64,000 bases of DNA from MED-G105 sp039819085 (GCA_039819085.1 JBCBSQ010000002.1:124001-188000); one strand, 5' to 3'; counted from the first letter of the stretch, positions 35,595-43,657 are shown. Translations and numbers: made by a program. Notes: generated by a model from the letters alone, not told the origin.

Positions 35595-36370
35595 TGAATG
35601 GAACGTCCGGATTGATGATCGAAGCGATTCTTCGCGAAAACGCGCGTTACGAGAGGGAAACCGCAATTCAATAGGTCAACCCGCTGATTGACATTTGTTG
35701 TCACCTCATGGACGTAGCCAGGGTAGAGTCGAGGATCAAATCTAAATTGGTTGATACACATCGTTTTTGCACGCCGCGCCGCTTCGACAAAATCAAACCC
35801 ACCGATGTAGTGAGGGCTTTCAATCGTGGTGACGGCAACGCGGCCATCGGGTTTTATAACATTTGAAGCACTACTCAAAAAAGACCGGATCAACGTATGG
35901 TTGGGGTTTCTTCTATTTGCGACTGGCCTCAACCCGCTATGCGGAAATTGGAATACAACGAGATCGAATCTCCCGTCGCCGAATGATCTGAGGAGTCTTG
36001 TTGCGTCAACTCGAAATCTGACGCGAATGCCCCTAGCCACTAAGTCGGATACATTGCGACGTCCAAGTGGGCTCAGCGAAACATTTGAAGCGTCTGTGGA
36101 GGCGACGAAACGCCTAGCGTCAACATTCTCCATTCTCGCGAGCGCGAGTGTAAAACTGAAATTCCCTTCACCGACAAATAATGCGTTCTTGCCACTCAGC
36201 AACCTACCTAAGTGGATTTGTTTGCCTCCTCGGATTGGCTTTTTGAATTTTCTTGACCCGCAAGTTGTGACGCCCGCGCTTGGATCGCGCTCGAGCTCAT
36301 GACGCCGCCCCACCGCCTTGGCAATCGCCTCTTCAAGCGTCCGTCCCCTGAACAATCCCTCGCGCGCCAT
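35591..36370 (-). CDS. BMT5-like (DUF2431) Rossmann-fold methyltransferase
   Basis: A 259-aa protein. Motif I reads ALFVGEGNFSF (63-73), then RVDATRL near 121, FQFPHSG (140-146) and VIKPDGRVAVTTIE. These match the BMT5-like/DUF2431 domain, whose yeast member methylates U2634 of 25S rRNA at N3. The ATG at 36370 follows GGGAGC. The first 60 residues are basic and may bind RNA. The gene is visibly lower in GC than its neighbours, which suggests transfer. It is coupled to the AlkB-like gene and lies opposite to the sdh genes. Confidence 0.85.
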   Translation of the reverse strand: MAREGLFRGRTLEEAIAKAVGRRHELERDPSAGVTTCGSRKFKKPIRGGKQIHLGRLLSGKNALFVGEGNFSFTLALARMENVDARRFVASTDASNVSLSPLGRRNVSDLVARGIRVRFRVDATRLLRSFGDGRFDLVVFQFPHSGLRPVANRRNPNHTLIRSFLSSASNVIKPDGRVAVTTIESPHYIGGFDFVEAARRAKTMCINQFRFDPRLYPGYVHEVTTNVNQRVDLLNCGFPLVTRVFAKNRFDHQSGRSIQ

Positions 36371-36440
36371 AGCTTGGCTCCCTGCTTTACTCTTTACATC
36401 GCTCGTCGCGCGCCGCTCGGCCCGAGCGCACTTGCTCAAA

Positions 36441-36614
36441 ATGCTGTCCGCCGCCGGCCGGATCGCCGACGTTCACGGAGAGGAGGATAAGGCCGCCCAA
36501 GCGGCGTTCGATGAGATTTTCAAAAATCGCCCTCAACCCGGCATGACGCCTGGGGTTGATGCGTTCGATGAACATGTGCGTCGCGCGTGCGCGCTGCGCC
36601 CTGATCGGGCATAA
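36441..36614 (+). CDS. Possible small ORF upstream of the crotonase
   Basis: A 57-codon frame from an ATG at 36441 to a TAA at 36612-36614, containing an acidic helix (EEDKAAQAAFDEIFKNR). Codon use is like the host backbone. There is no clear ribosome site and no recognised family. It ends 27 bp before the next gene. It may be a real small protein, or leader sequence. Confidence 0.35.
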   Translation: MLSAAGRIADVHGEEDKAAQAAFDEIFKNRPQPGMTPGVDAFDEHVRRACALRPDRA

Positions 36615-36641
36615 AACCGGCGAACGAAGGAGCCTGAAAAG

Positions 36642-37481
36642 ATGACCAATTTCGCCTGCTTCACGCTGGAGATCGCCGACCATATCGCGCACCTGCGCCT
36701 CAACCGGCCGGAGAAGGCGAACTCCATGATCCCGGAATTCTGGACCGAGTTCCCTGAAGCGATCGACAAGATCTCCGCGGACGCCGACGCCCGCGTCATC
36801 GTCATTTCGGCGGAGGGCAAGCACTTCTGCTCCGGCATGGACATTTCGGTCTTCATGCAGGGCGCGCTCGACGCCGACGAGACGAACCCGCAGATTTCCG
36901 CCGAGGCCTTCCGCCACAAGGTGCATGGCCTGCAGGAGACGTTCACCAGCCTTGAACGCGCGCGCCAGCCGGTCCTCATCGCCGCGCAAGGGGGCGTCGT
37001 TGGCGGCGCTGTGGACATGGTCACCGCCGCGGACTGCCGCTACGCCACCGAGGACGCGTTCTTCTGCATCCAGGAGACGGCGATCGGCATGACCGCCGAC
37101 GTCGGCACGTTTCCCCGGCTCGCCAAGGTCATCCCCGAGGGCTGGGCGCGGCAGATGAGCTACACCGCCGAGCGCTTGCCGGCCGCCAAGGCGAAAGAGA
37201 TCGGCCTCGTCAACGAGATCTATCCGGACGCCGAGGCGCTGCTCGACGGGGTGATGGACATCGCCCGAAAGATCGCCGCGCACTCACCCCTCGCCGTGAC
37301 GGGCTGCAAACGCATGATCACCTACGCCCGCGACCACTCGACGGCCGACGCCCTCGACTATATCGGCGTCTGGAACGCCGGCATGCTGCGGCCGGAAGAC
37401 ATTCGCGAATCATACGTCGCAAAGAGCGAGGGCCGCGCACCCGACTTCGCGCCGCTGAAAAAACTCAAACCCGGCGTGTGA
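36642..37481 (+). CDS. Dienoyl-CoA isomerase-like crotonase
   Basis: A 279-aa crotonase. The oxyanion loops are HFCSGMDISVF and GGVVGGAVDMVTAADCRYA (partly). The acid loop FFCIQETAIGMTADVGTFPRL closely follows delta(3,5)-delta(2,4)-dienoyl-CoA isomerases, whose aspartate and glutamate shift double bases during unsaturated fatty-acid oxidation. AAGGAG lies upstream. It lies between the methyltransferase pair and sdhB, unrelated to both. Confidence 0.88.
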   Translation: MTNFACFTLEIADHIAHLRLNRPEKANSMIPEFWTEFPEAIDKISADADARVIVISAEGKHFCSGMDISVFMQGALDADETNPQISAEAFRHKVHGLQETFTSLERARQPVLIAAQGGVVGGAVDMVTAADCRYATEDAFFCIQETAIGMTADVGTFPRLAKVIPEGWARQMSYTAERLPAAKAKEIGLVNEIYPDAEALLDGVMDIARKIAAHSPLAVTGCKRMITYARDHSTADALDYIGVWNAGMLRPEDIRESYVAKSEGRAPDFAPLKKLKPGV

Positions 37482-37650
37482 CCCCTCGGTCGAACCCCCG
37501 CATCCGCAAGAGGCCATACGATCGCATCCGCGCGCCTCGAAGCCGTTTCGACTAACCATGAACGTGCGTTAAGGCGCGAAGTTGAACGCGTCGATTAACA
37601 GCCGCTTCAATTTTTTGGTGCATCCTCCTTTTGACAGCGGGAGATAGCCC

Positions 37651-37914
37651 ATGAGCACGGTATTCGATGTTTTCGCGATGTGCCTGATCGTCGTATCATT
37701 GGCGATCTTCATCATCCGGTATATCCGCGAAGAACCGCCGATTTTGCCCTACCTCCTGATCGCCATCGCCTGCGGCGTCGGCAACTGGGTCGGCGAAACG
37801 GTCGATCAATTCGCCGGCATCGTAGTGCTGATCATCGCGGCGTTCCTGTTCCTTAGCTGCTTCCTCTACCCCGACGCCTATTACCGGAAACCGGACCAGC
37901 CGGAATTCGAATAG
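37651..37914 (+). CDS. Small membrane protein resembling the XrtV accessory family
   Basis: An 87-aa protein with an N-terminal VFDVFAMCLIVVSLAIFIIR helix, a middle PPILPYLLIAIACGVGNWVGE helix and a C-terminal helix. The pattern resembles small proteins that databases call XrtV sorting-system accessory proteins; I recall that pattern rather than having compared it. GGGAGA lies upstream of the ATG. No exosortase gene is in the window. Confidence 0.6.
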   Translation: MSTVFDVFAMCLIVVSLAIFIIRYIREEPPILPYLLIAIACGVGNWVGETVDQFAGIVVLIIAAFLFLSCFLYPDAYYRKPDQPEFE

Positions 37915-38166
37915 GCGACGCTCGGCGCGCCGCCTTTGCCGCGGCGCCTTACCGCTTTGTCTTCAAGAGTGTGTCGGCGATAAGTCTTTCTTTGCGGAAG
38001 CGTTGTCGATCTTCCATGCTCCTTGAAGCCGTCGCGCCAGTCGCGATCCGGCGGCAATGATTTCGGCTCCACTTTCGAAAAGATCAGGCTATACCGAGCG
38101 AAAGGCGCAATCCGCCAGTCGGCTCGGCGCTCGCGTTATGCGCGTGGCGGAAACGAAAGCGATGAG

Positions 38167-38976
38167 ATGGTTCAGTTAACTCTTCCGGCGAACTCCAAGG
38201 TCCGCAAGGACGGCAAGACCTTTGCGGCCGTGGCCGGCGCGACCGGTGAAATCCGCCGGTTCAACGTCTATCGGTATGACCCGGACACACGCGAAAACCC
38301 TCGGGTCGACACATATGACGTGGACGTTTCGGACGTCTCGATGGTTCTGGACGCCCTGATCAAGATCAAGAACGAGACGGATCCGACGCTCGCCTTTCGG
38401 CGCTCCTGCCGGGAGGGAGTGTGCGGCTCATGCGCGATGAACATCAATGGATCGAACACCCTCGCCTGCACGAAGGGCATGGACGAAGTCGGATCAGGCG
38501 ACATCGCCATCTACCCACTGCCGCATCAGCCCGTGGTGAAGGATCTCGTCACCGATCTAACGAAGTTCTATGAACAGCACGCCTCGATCGAGCCGTTCCT
38601 GCAATCGTCCGTCGCAGACGACGCGACGGAGATTCCTCAGTCCAAGGAGGAACGCGAGAAGCTCGACGGTCTGTACGAGTGCATTTTATGCGCGTGCTGC
38701 TCTACGTCCTGCCCCTCCTATTGGTGGAATGGCGACAAGGAAAATGGCGAGGAGTATCTCGGGCCCGCCGCGCTCCTGCAGGCGTATCGGTGGATCGCGG
38801 ACAGCCGCGACGAGGAACGCGATCGGCGGCTGGATGCGCTTGATGACAAATTCAAGCTTTACCGCTGCCACACAATCATGAACTGCGCGCAGGTTTGCCC
38901 GAAAGGCCTGAACCCGGCGAAAGCGATCGCGGAAATCCGTAAGATGATGATCAGCCGGCCGCGTAGCTCTGGCTAA
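38167..38976 (+). CDS. sdhB: Succinate dehydrogenase iron-sulfur subunit
   Basis: A 269-aa electron-transfer subunit. The [2Fe-2S] ligands are in SCREGVCGSCAMN and TLACTKG; the [4Fe-4S] and [3Fe-4S] ligands are in CILCACCSTSCP and CHTIMNCAQVCPKG. The ATG at 38167 is chosen because upstream residues are not part of the family. It lies about 3.1 kb after sdhA and must be transcribed from its own promoter or a very long readthrough. Confidence 0.96.
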   Translation: MVQLTLPANSKVRKDGKTFAAVAGATGEIRRFNVYRYDPDTRENPRVDTYDVDVSDVSMVLDALIKIKNETDPTLAFRRSCREGVCGSCAMNINGSNTLACTKGMDEVGSGDIAIYPLPHQPVVKDLVTDLTKFYEQHASIEPFLQSSVADDATEIPQSKEEREKLDGLYECILCACCSTSCPSYWWNGDKENGEEYLGPAALLQAYRWIADSRDEERDRRLDALDDKFKLYRCHTIMNCAQVCPKGLNPAKAIAEIRKMMISRPRSSG

Positions 38977-39044
38977 ACGCAGCGCCGGCTAAACGGCGGC
39001 TCTGCGAAAGAGGGTTCGGTTCGCCGCCGGGCGACGCCTCAACG

Positions 39045-40109
39045 CTACATCAAGACGGCGCGATCGCGCGCCTCGCTGAACAGGCCGTCCAGGTCATTTG
39101 CGCAGCAGCAACCGGCGTCGCACGCGCCATCGCCGATGAGGTGCGACATCTCAGGCGCCATACGGCCATAAAGGACGATCTGGAATTCTCCAGGCGCATG
39201 CCGGCGCGCCGCCTCCAGAACTTCTTCGATCGCGCGCATTCGATAGCTGCGCGAAAAAATCGGGCTTGAGGCCAGCGCAAGCCCGCTGAACTCCCCTTCG
39301 TCAAGCATGCGGCAGATATCGTCGCTCGACTCCGGCAGCGCATAGTTCACCCGCCGGCCCGCCCCGATCAGGCTTTCCGCCGCGACCGCCGCGCCGACGA
39401 AATGCTGTTCCCCCGGCATCGCCGCGACAAGGAGCCGATCACCGCCCGGCTGGATCAACGGGCGCGGCGCGCGCTCGCGGAAACGCCGAAAGGCCTTCAG
39501 GAGCGCGCATAATCCGATCGAGATTTCCGCGTCGGCGCAGGCATCCTCAGCCCACAACTCTCCGAACGCCTCGAAGACGTCTTCGCACGCGCTAATCTGC
39601 ATCGGAAGCGCCGAGTGCGATGCGGCGAGCATGTCATCAAAATCACCATAGAGGCCGGTGATCAGTCCGCGCGCAGCGCGCCGGGCGCCAGGACGGCGAC
39701 CAGATTCGACGAACCGCAGCATCCCGCGGCCCATCAGCGGCGCTGTTTCGACGGGGCCGCTCAAGAGTTGCATGCCCCAGTCTCCGAAGACCCTCGAAAA
39801 CGTCGGACGATACGACACCACTTCGATATCGGTATGGCGACTGTCTTCGCCAATCCGGTCGAAAAGGCCCTGCACCTCCGGCGCCGGCCCCTCTAGCCAT
39901 TGAACGAAGCGGCCATGCTCATAGAGGACGGATCCCGTGACGCCATTTTCGAGGTTGCTGCGTCTCGCCCGCGCTACAAGGGTTTTGAGGTCGCGGCGAG
40001 TGAACTCGATCGTCGACCGGCTCGTATACAATAGGCTAACGAGTCCATCCTCTTTCGGCTTGATCCATGAAGCCGCGGCTGGCCGCTCATGCTCAATCGT
40101 CACGGACAT
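39045..40109 (-). CDS. AppA-like BLUF-SCHIC photoreceptor
   Basis: A 354-aa protein. The N-terminal BLUF blue-light domain has Tyr28, Asn52, Gln70, Trp111 and Met113, with exactly the spacing of AppA Tyr21, Asn45, Gln63, Trp104 and Met106, so the flavin photocycle residues are all kept. The C-terminal half is a cobalamin-binding-like domain (SCHIC type) with GEQHFVGAAVAAESLIGAG, whose His would be the haem ligand. It ends in a cysteine cluster (GACDAGCCC), as does AppA. AppA is the light and redox antirepressor of PpsR in Rhodobacter. No photosynthesis gene is in view. Confidence 0.87.
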   Translation of the reverse strand: MSVTIEHERPAAASWIKPKEDGLVSLLYTSRSTIEFTRRDLKTLVARARRSNLENGVTGSVLYEHGRFVQWLEGPAPEVQGLFDRIGEDSRHTDIEVVSYRPTFSRVFGDWGMQLLSGPVETAPLMGRGMLRFVESGRRPGARRAARGLITGLYGDFDDMLAASHSALPMQISACEDVFEAFGELWAEDACADAEISIGLCALLKAFRRFRERAPRPLIQPGGDRLLVAAMPGEQHFVGAAVAAESLIGAGRRVNYALPESSDDICRMLDEGEFSGLALASSPIFSRSYRMRAIEEVLEAARRHAPGEFQIVLYGRMAPEMSHLIGDGACDAGCCCANDLDGLFSEARDRAVLM

Positions 40110-40593
40110 GATTTATCGCCCTCCAGCCGCGCCAATTCCGCGGCCCGTTTCAGCACGCCCGAACTGGCGCGCCATCGCCTGAAATAATACTCGAAATCAA
40201 ATACTTAACTGGATAGCGCGAACGCCTGAGTGAACGGTCCGCACTAGCTCGTCGCAAGCTTTCGCTGCGGTCACGCGAACGCCCAAACTCTGGTTCGCGC
40301 TCCTTGCGCGTCATTTTCGTCAATCGTCTCGAAGGCGATTTGACGGCGCCGCTTGGGCGATGACAGTTGCAATAGATCCGCGCCATTTCGTCGCCCAGCG
40401 TGTGGCGAGCGGCTTATGGTGTCAAGTTAAGAAGACAACTGGACCGTCCCCTGTGGATGACGGATTGACCAGCAAACACCAACAAAAACAGGGCGTTGCA
40501 GGGCGGCTTCAACCAACGCCAAAATGCAGCTGGATAATTTCTGCAAATGCGTATCAGTAAATGAGTGGTTTGGAGGCATCTCCCGCCGCCCGG
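40110..40593. other. 484-bp intergenic region
   Basis: No convincing gene is present; short frames here lack ribosome sites and family features. The region probably carries the promoter of the BLUF gene. It contains a TGT-N12-ACA site at 40420-40437. Confidence 0.6.
40420..40437. promoter_or_regulatory. TGT-N12-ACA motif (PpsR-type site)
   Basis: TGTCAAGTTAAGAAGACA fits the PpsR/CrtJ consensus TGT-N12-ACA exactly. It lies about 310 bp before the AppA-like gene. One such site is expected by chance in roughly 4 kb, and PpsR sites usually come in pairs; only one was seen. Confidence 0.25.
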
Positions 40594-41121
40594 TCATTGG
40601 GACGCGCCGTCGAGGGCGCGCGGCAGCGCGTAGACGCTTCGCTCAAGACCGTCGGGAAACATCTCGCGCGCAATGATCCGGCCGCCAAGCTTCATGACGA
40701 GCCGCTGCGCGGCTTCGTTGTCGTCGTTCATATAGGTCTCCACCTGACGCCAGTTGAGGACGTCATAGCCGAATCTGATCGCCAGCCTTGAAGCTTCCTC
40801 CGCGTACCCTTTTCGCCGCGCGCGCGGCAGGATCCACCAGGTGAGTTCCGGCCGGCCCCACCCTTCCGGCAGATACAATCCGCACACGCCAATTGTTCGC
40901 CCGTCATCTCGCGTCACGACCGCCCAGTGCCCATATCCGCGCAGCGTCCAATGGCCGATGTCCGCCGCAAGCCGGCGCCACGCGTCGCCGGCGGAAAGCG
41001 GCCCGCCATAAAAGGCCGACGCCTCCCCGTCGGCGTAAAATTCTTTGTACGCCTCAATATCGGATGGCCCGAGGGCGCGAAGAAGAATGCGTTCGGATGA
41101 AAGCATCGGCGGTTGCGTCAT
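40594..41121 (-). CDS. GNAT N-acetyltransferase
   Basis: A 175-aa acetyltransferase of the RimJ/RimL-like type: SSERILLRALGPSDIEAY at the start, IGVCGLYLPEGWGRPEL, then the acetyl-CoA loop RARRKGYAEEASRLAI. The acceptor is unknown. Its ATG overlaps the stop of the thioesterase gene (ATGA), so the two are translationally coupled. A related enzyme lies at 61535-62083. Confidence 0.88.
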   Translation of the reverse strand: MTQPPMLSSERILLRALGPSDIEAYKEFYADGEASAFYGGPLSAGDAWRRLAADIGHWTLRGYGHWAVVTRDDGRTIGVCGLYLPEGWGRPELTWWILPRARRKGYAEEASRLAIRFGYDVLNWRQVETYMNDDNEAAQRLVMKLGGRIIAREMFPDGLERSVYALPRALDGASQ

Positions 41122-41600
41122 CTCGAACCGCCCGCCGCCGCGCTTGGAAAACCTGACGGCGCCCCGCTGACGCCAAACGCGTCGAGCACATCCTGACCGA
41201 TTCGAAGAGGGCGCCGCGTCGCCATATCAATCATGCACCATACGGATTTAACGGATGCGGAGGGTTTCAGCGCGTCCGGCTTTCGCAAATCAACATAGCG
41301 CTCAAAGCGAGGGCCCTTCGCCGCGCCGAGCCAGGTGCGCCCGACAACACGTTCGCCCGGCAGGACGGGATCGCGATAATCAATCTCGTGCCGCAAGATC
41401 ACGAAGATCTTTTCAGCGCGCATCGCCGCCGGCGCCGTCGCCGCCCAATGACGAACCGCCACCTCCTGCGCCCAACGCAGATACACCGCGTTGTTCACAT
41501 GCCCAAGTTCATCGAAATCCTCCGGCGCCGGCGAAATCTCCATAGCGAAAGCCGTCTCAAAGCTTTCCGCGCCGCGTCCGTCTTCAGTCAGGGCCGCCAT
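41118..41600 (-). CDS. Acyl-CoA thioesterase (hotdog fold)
   Basis: A 160-aa protein of the 4-hydroxybenzoyl-CoA thioesterase/YbgC type. DFDELGHVNNAVYLRWAQEVA contains the catalytic Asp and His-Val-Asn segment (read in two parts), followed by HEIDYRDPVLPGE. The ATG at 41600 has AGGAGCGGAC upstream. It is divergent from the ars operon and coupled to a GNAT gene; the substrate is unknown. Confidence 0.87.
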   Translation of the reverse strand: MAALTEDGRGAESFETAFAMEISPAPEDFDELGHVNNAVYLRWAQEVAVRHWAATAPAAMRAEKIFVILRHEIDYRDPVLPGERVVGRTWLGAAKGPRFERYVDLRKPDALKPSASVKSVWCMIDMATRRPLRIGQDVLDAFGVSGAPSGFPSAAAGGSR

Positions 41601-41659
41601 GTCCGCTCCTTTGCGCACAGCCAACATGGCCACTGACGCGGAAATGTCGAGCGCGGCCC

Positions 41660-41699
41660 TTGACGTCGCCCGTCAATTCAATAATTATATAAGTATGAA
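41660..41699 (+). promoter_or_regulatory. Candidate ars promoter/operator
   Basis: TTGACG (41660-41665) is followed after 16 bp by an AT-rich box TAATTA (41682-41687). The AT-rich patch (41677-41699) has end arms TTCA and TGAA and a core palindrome ATAATTAT. It overlaps the ATG of arsR at 41695, so ArsR binding here would block transcription start. Confidence 0.45.
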
Positions 41700-42060
41700 A
41701 GCGTATGCCGCGATAACAGCCTTCGCCGCCCTCGCGCAGGAGACGCGACTTGAGGCTTTTCGCCGCCTGATCGAAGCGGGGCCAACCGGCCTTTCCGCTG
41801 GCGATGTGGCGGCCGCCTGCGGCGCGAGCGCGCCGACCATGTCGTTTCACCTGAAAGAGCTGTCGCGCGCAGGCCTCATCCAGTCGCGCAAGGACGGCCG
41901 GCAGGTGATCTACGCCGCAGACTTTAACGGCGTGCGGGGCCTTATCGACTTTCTGATGCGTGACTGCTGCAAGAGCGATCCGGTCTTCTGCAGTCCTTAC
42001 CTCGATGAGGCGAACGAACACGTAAACGGAAACCAAGAAAAAAAGGAGACAGCCAAATGA
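41695..42060 (+). CDS. arsR: ArsR-family metalloregulator
   Basis: A 121-aa winged-helix repressor: YAAITAFAALAQETRLEAFR, then APTMSFHLKELSRAGLI and QSRKDGRQVIYAADF. A C-terminal DCCKSDPVFC offers the cysteines for arsenite binding, as in type-2 ArsR proteins. The start MKAY at 41695 is the usual family start, although two in-frame ATGs lie upstream (41626, 41644). The stop overlaps arsI (ATGA). It presumably represses this operon until arsenite binds. Confidence 0.9.
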   Translation: MKAYAAITAFAALAQETRLEAFRRLIEAGPTGLSAGDVAAACGASAPTMSFHLKELSRAGLIQSRKDGRQVIYAADFNGVRGLIDFLMRDCCKSDPVFCSPYLDEANEHVNGNQEKKETAK

Positions 42061-42482
42061 AACGCCTTCATGTGCACATCCGCACCCAAGATCTCGACAA
42101 ATCCGTCGCCTACTACACGGCGCTCTTTGGCGCCGCGCCTGAGAAACGCCGGGACGACTACGCCCGATGGCTGCTTGACGATCCTTATGCGCATGTTTCG
42201 GTGTCGACGCACGACGGCGCGTCGGGCATCGACCATGTGGGCGTCTCTATTGACAATCCGGACGATCTTGAGGCGTATGCGGAGCGGCTGACCGCGGCGA
42301 ACATGGGCGCGCTGCCGGAAACCGGGACGACCTGCTGCTACGCCAACAGCGACAAATACTGGAGCCGCGGACCGGACGGCGAGGTCTGGGAGCTTTTCCG
42401 GACCTATGGCGACAGCGACACCTACGGCGTCGACCGTCGCGAAGAGCTTGAGGCGGCGGCATCCTCCCATTGCTGCGGTTAA
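42057..42482 (+). CDS. arsI: ArsI/CadI-family C-As lyase (VOC fold)
   Basis: A 141-aa vicinal-oxygen-chelate enzyme. His5, His60 and Glu112 are the likely Fe(II) ligands (LHVHIRTQDLDKSV, GIDHVG, EVWELF). The vicinal cysteines Cys93-Cys94 in TTCCYANSDKYW bind trivalent arsenic in ArsI. The enzyme cleaves the carbon-arsenic bond of methylarsenite or aromatic arsenicals. A further pair of cysteines ends the protein (SHCCG). A strong AAAGGAG precedes the ATG. Confidence 0.9.
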   Translation: MKRLHVHIRTQDLDKSVAYYTALFGAAPEKRRDDYARWLLDDPYAHVSVSTHDGASGIDHVGVSIDNPDDLEAYAERLTAANMGALPETGTTCCYANSDKYWSRGPDGEVWELFRTYGDSDTYGVDRREELEAAASSHCCG

Positions 42483-42494
42483 GGTCAGGGCTTT

Positions 42495-42938
42495 ATGCCA
42501 CGGAACATCCTCTTCCTCTGCACGGGCAACTCCGCGCGATCGATCATGGCGGAGGCGTATATGAACCACGCCGGCGCAGGGGCCTGGCGGGCCTTTTCCG
42601 CCGGTTCAACGCCCACCGGAACGCCGAACCCCTTCGCCATCGAGACGCTCGCCGCCCATGGGATCGACGCGGGCGCGCCGCGCTCGAAAAGCTGGGATGA
42701 GTTCGCCACACCGGAGGCGCCTATCATGGACGCGGTCATTACCGTCTGCGACAACGCCGCGGGCGAGGCCTGCCCTGTCTGGCCGAAACGGAATGGCGAA
42801 GAGCCAGTGAAGCTGCACTGGTCGTTTCCGGACCCCGCCGCGGCGGAGGGGACTGACGCGGAGAAACGCGCCGCATTCGAAGGGGTTTTCGCGGACATTC
42901 GAACCCGGATCGACGCGTTTCTCTCCGAGCAAAGCTGA
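42495..42938 (+). CDS. arsC: Arsenate reductase (LMW phosphatase fold)
   Basis: A 147-aa protein with the phosphate loop FLCTGNSARS (Cys9 to Arg15, CX5R) and other cysteines in TVCDNAAGEACPVW that could relay the disulfide, as in thioredoxin-coupled ArsC. It reduces arsenate to arsenite. The EEPVKLHWSFPDPAAAEG segment, read in parts, is typical of this arsenate reductase subgroup. It follows arsI by 12 bp and overlaps the aquaporin start by one base. Confidence 0.92.
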   Translation: MPRNILFLCTGNSARSIMAEAYMNHAGAGAWRAFSAGSTPTGTPNPFAIETLAAHGIDAGAPRSKSWDEFATPEAPIMDAVITVCDNAAGEACPVWPKRNGEEPVKLHWSFPDPAAAEGTDAEKRAAFEGVFADIRTRIDAFLSEQS

Positions 42939-43657
42939 TGGAGCGGACGTTGGCGCAACGCCTTTTGGCCGAGGCGGTCGGGACCGCTTTCCTCTTGATC
43001 GCAATTGTCGGCTCAGGGATCATGGCGGAGGGTCTCGCCGGCCCTAACGGGGCCGATGCGCTGTTCGCGAACGCCGCCGTCGTCGGCGCGACGCTAATCG
43101 TCCTGATCCTGATCTTCGCGCCGGTCTCCGGCGCGCATTTTAACCCGGCGGTCACCCTCGCCTTTTTCATGCGCAAAGAGATCGGCGCGCGGGACGCGAG
43201 CCTTTATGTCGCGGCGCAGATTGTCGGCGCGATCATCGGCGTCTTCGCCTCGCACGCCATGTTCGGCGAACCCGTCCTGCAAGTCGGGACGACGGCGCGC
43301 GACGGCGGCGGCCAGCTCCTCGGCGAACTCATCGCCACCTTCGGGCTGCTCGCAACAATCTTCGGCTGCATCGCGGGCCGGAAAGAAGCGGTCCCTTACG
43401 CCGTCGGGCTCTACATCTTCGCAGCGATCTGGTTCACCTCGTCCACATGCTTCGCCAATCCGGCGGTGACGATCGCGCGCGCCCTCACCGACACCTACAC
43501 CGCCATCCGGCCGATCGACGCTCCGGCCTTCATCATCGCGGAACTCGCCGCCGCCGCGGGGGCGGCCCTCGCCGCGCCGTTCATGTTCGGCGTCGCCACC
43601 GAGGCGCGGGCGGGCGAAGAAGAAAGTGAGGCCACATCGACACGCAGCGCCGCCTGA
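42938..43657 (+). CDS. aqpS: Aquaglyceroporin of the ars operon
   Basis: A 239-aa MIP-family channel with six helices and both Asn-Pro-Ala boxes: HFNPAVTLAFF and FANPAVTIARALT. In Sinorhizobium an aquaporin (AqpS) in the ars operon lets arsenite flow out after arsenate reduction, replacing an ArsB/Acr3 pump. No pump gene is in this operon, so the same route is likely here. The TGATG overlap with arsC suggests coupling. Confidence 0.9.
   Translation: MERTLAQRLLAEAVGTAFLLIAIVGSGIMAEGLAGPNGADALFANAAVVGATLIVLILIFAPVSGAHFNPAVTLAFFMRKEIGARDASLYVAAQIVGAIIGVFASHAMFGEPVLQVGTTARDGGGQLLGELIATFGLLATIFGCIAGRKEAVPYAVGLYIFAAIWFTSSTCFANPAVTIARALTDTYTAIRPIDAPAFIIAELAAAAGAALAAPFMFGVATEARAGEEESEATSTRSAA

Noticed and set aside
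36299..36490. Overlapping short frames at the start of the BMT5-like gene
   Set aside because: They are antisense of the methyltransferase N-terminus; only the separate 36441 frame was kept, at low confidence.
40360..40560. 66-codon plus-strand frame in the BLUF-GNAT gap
   Set aside because: No ribosome site, odd composition and no similarity recognised.
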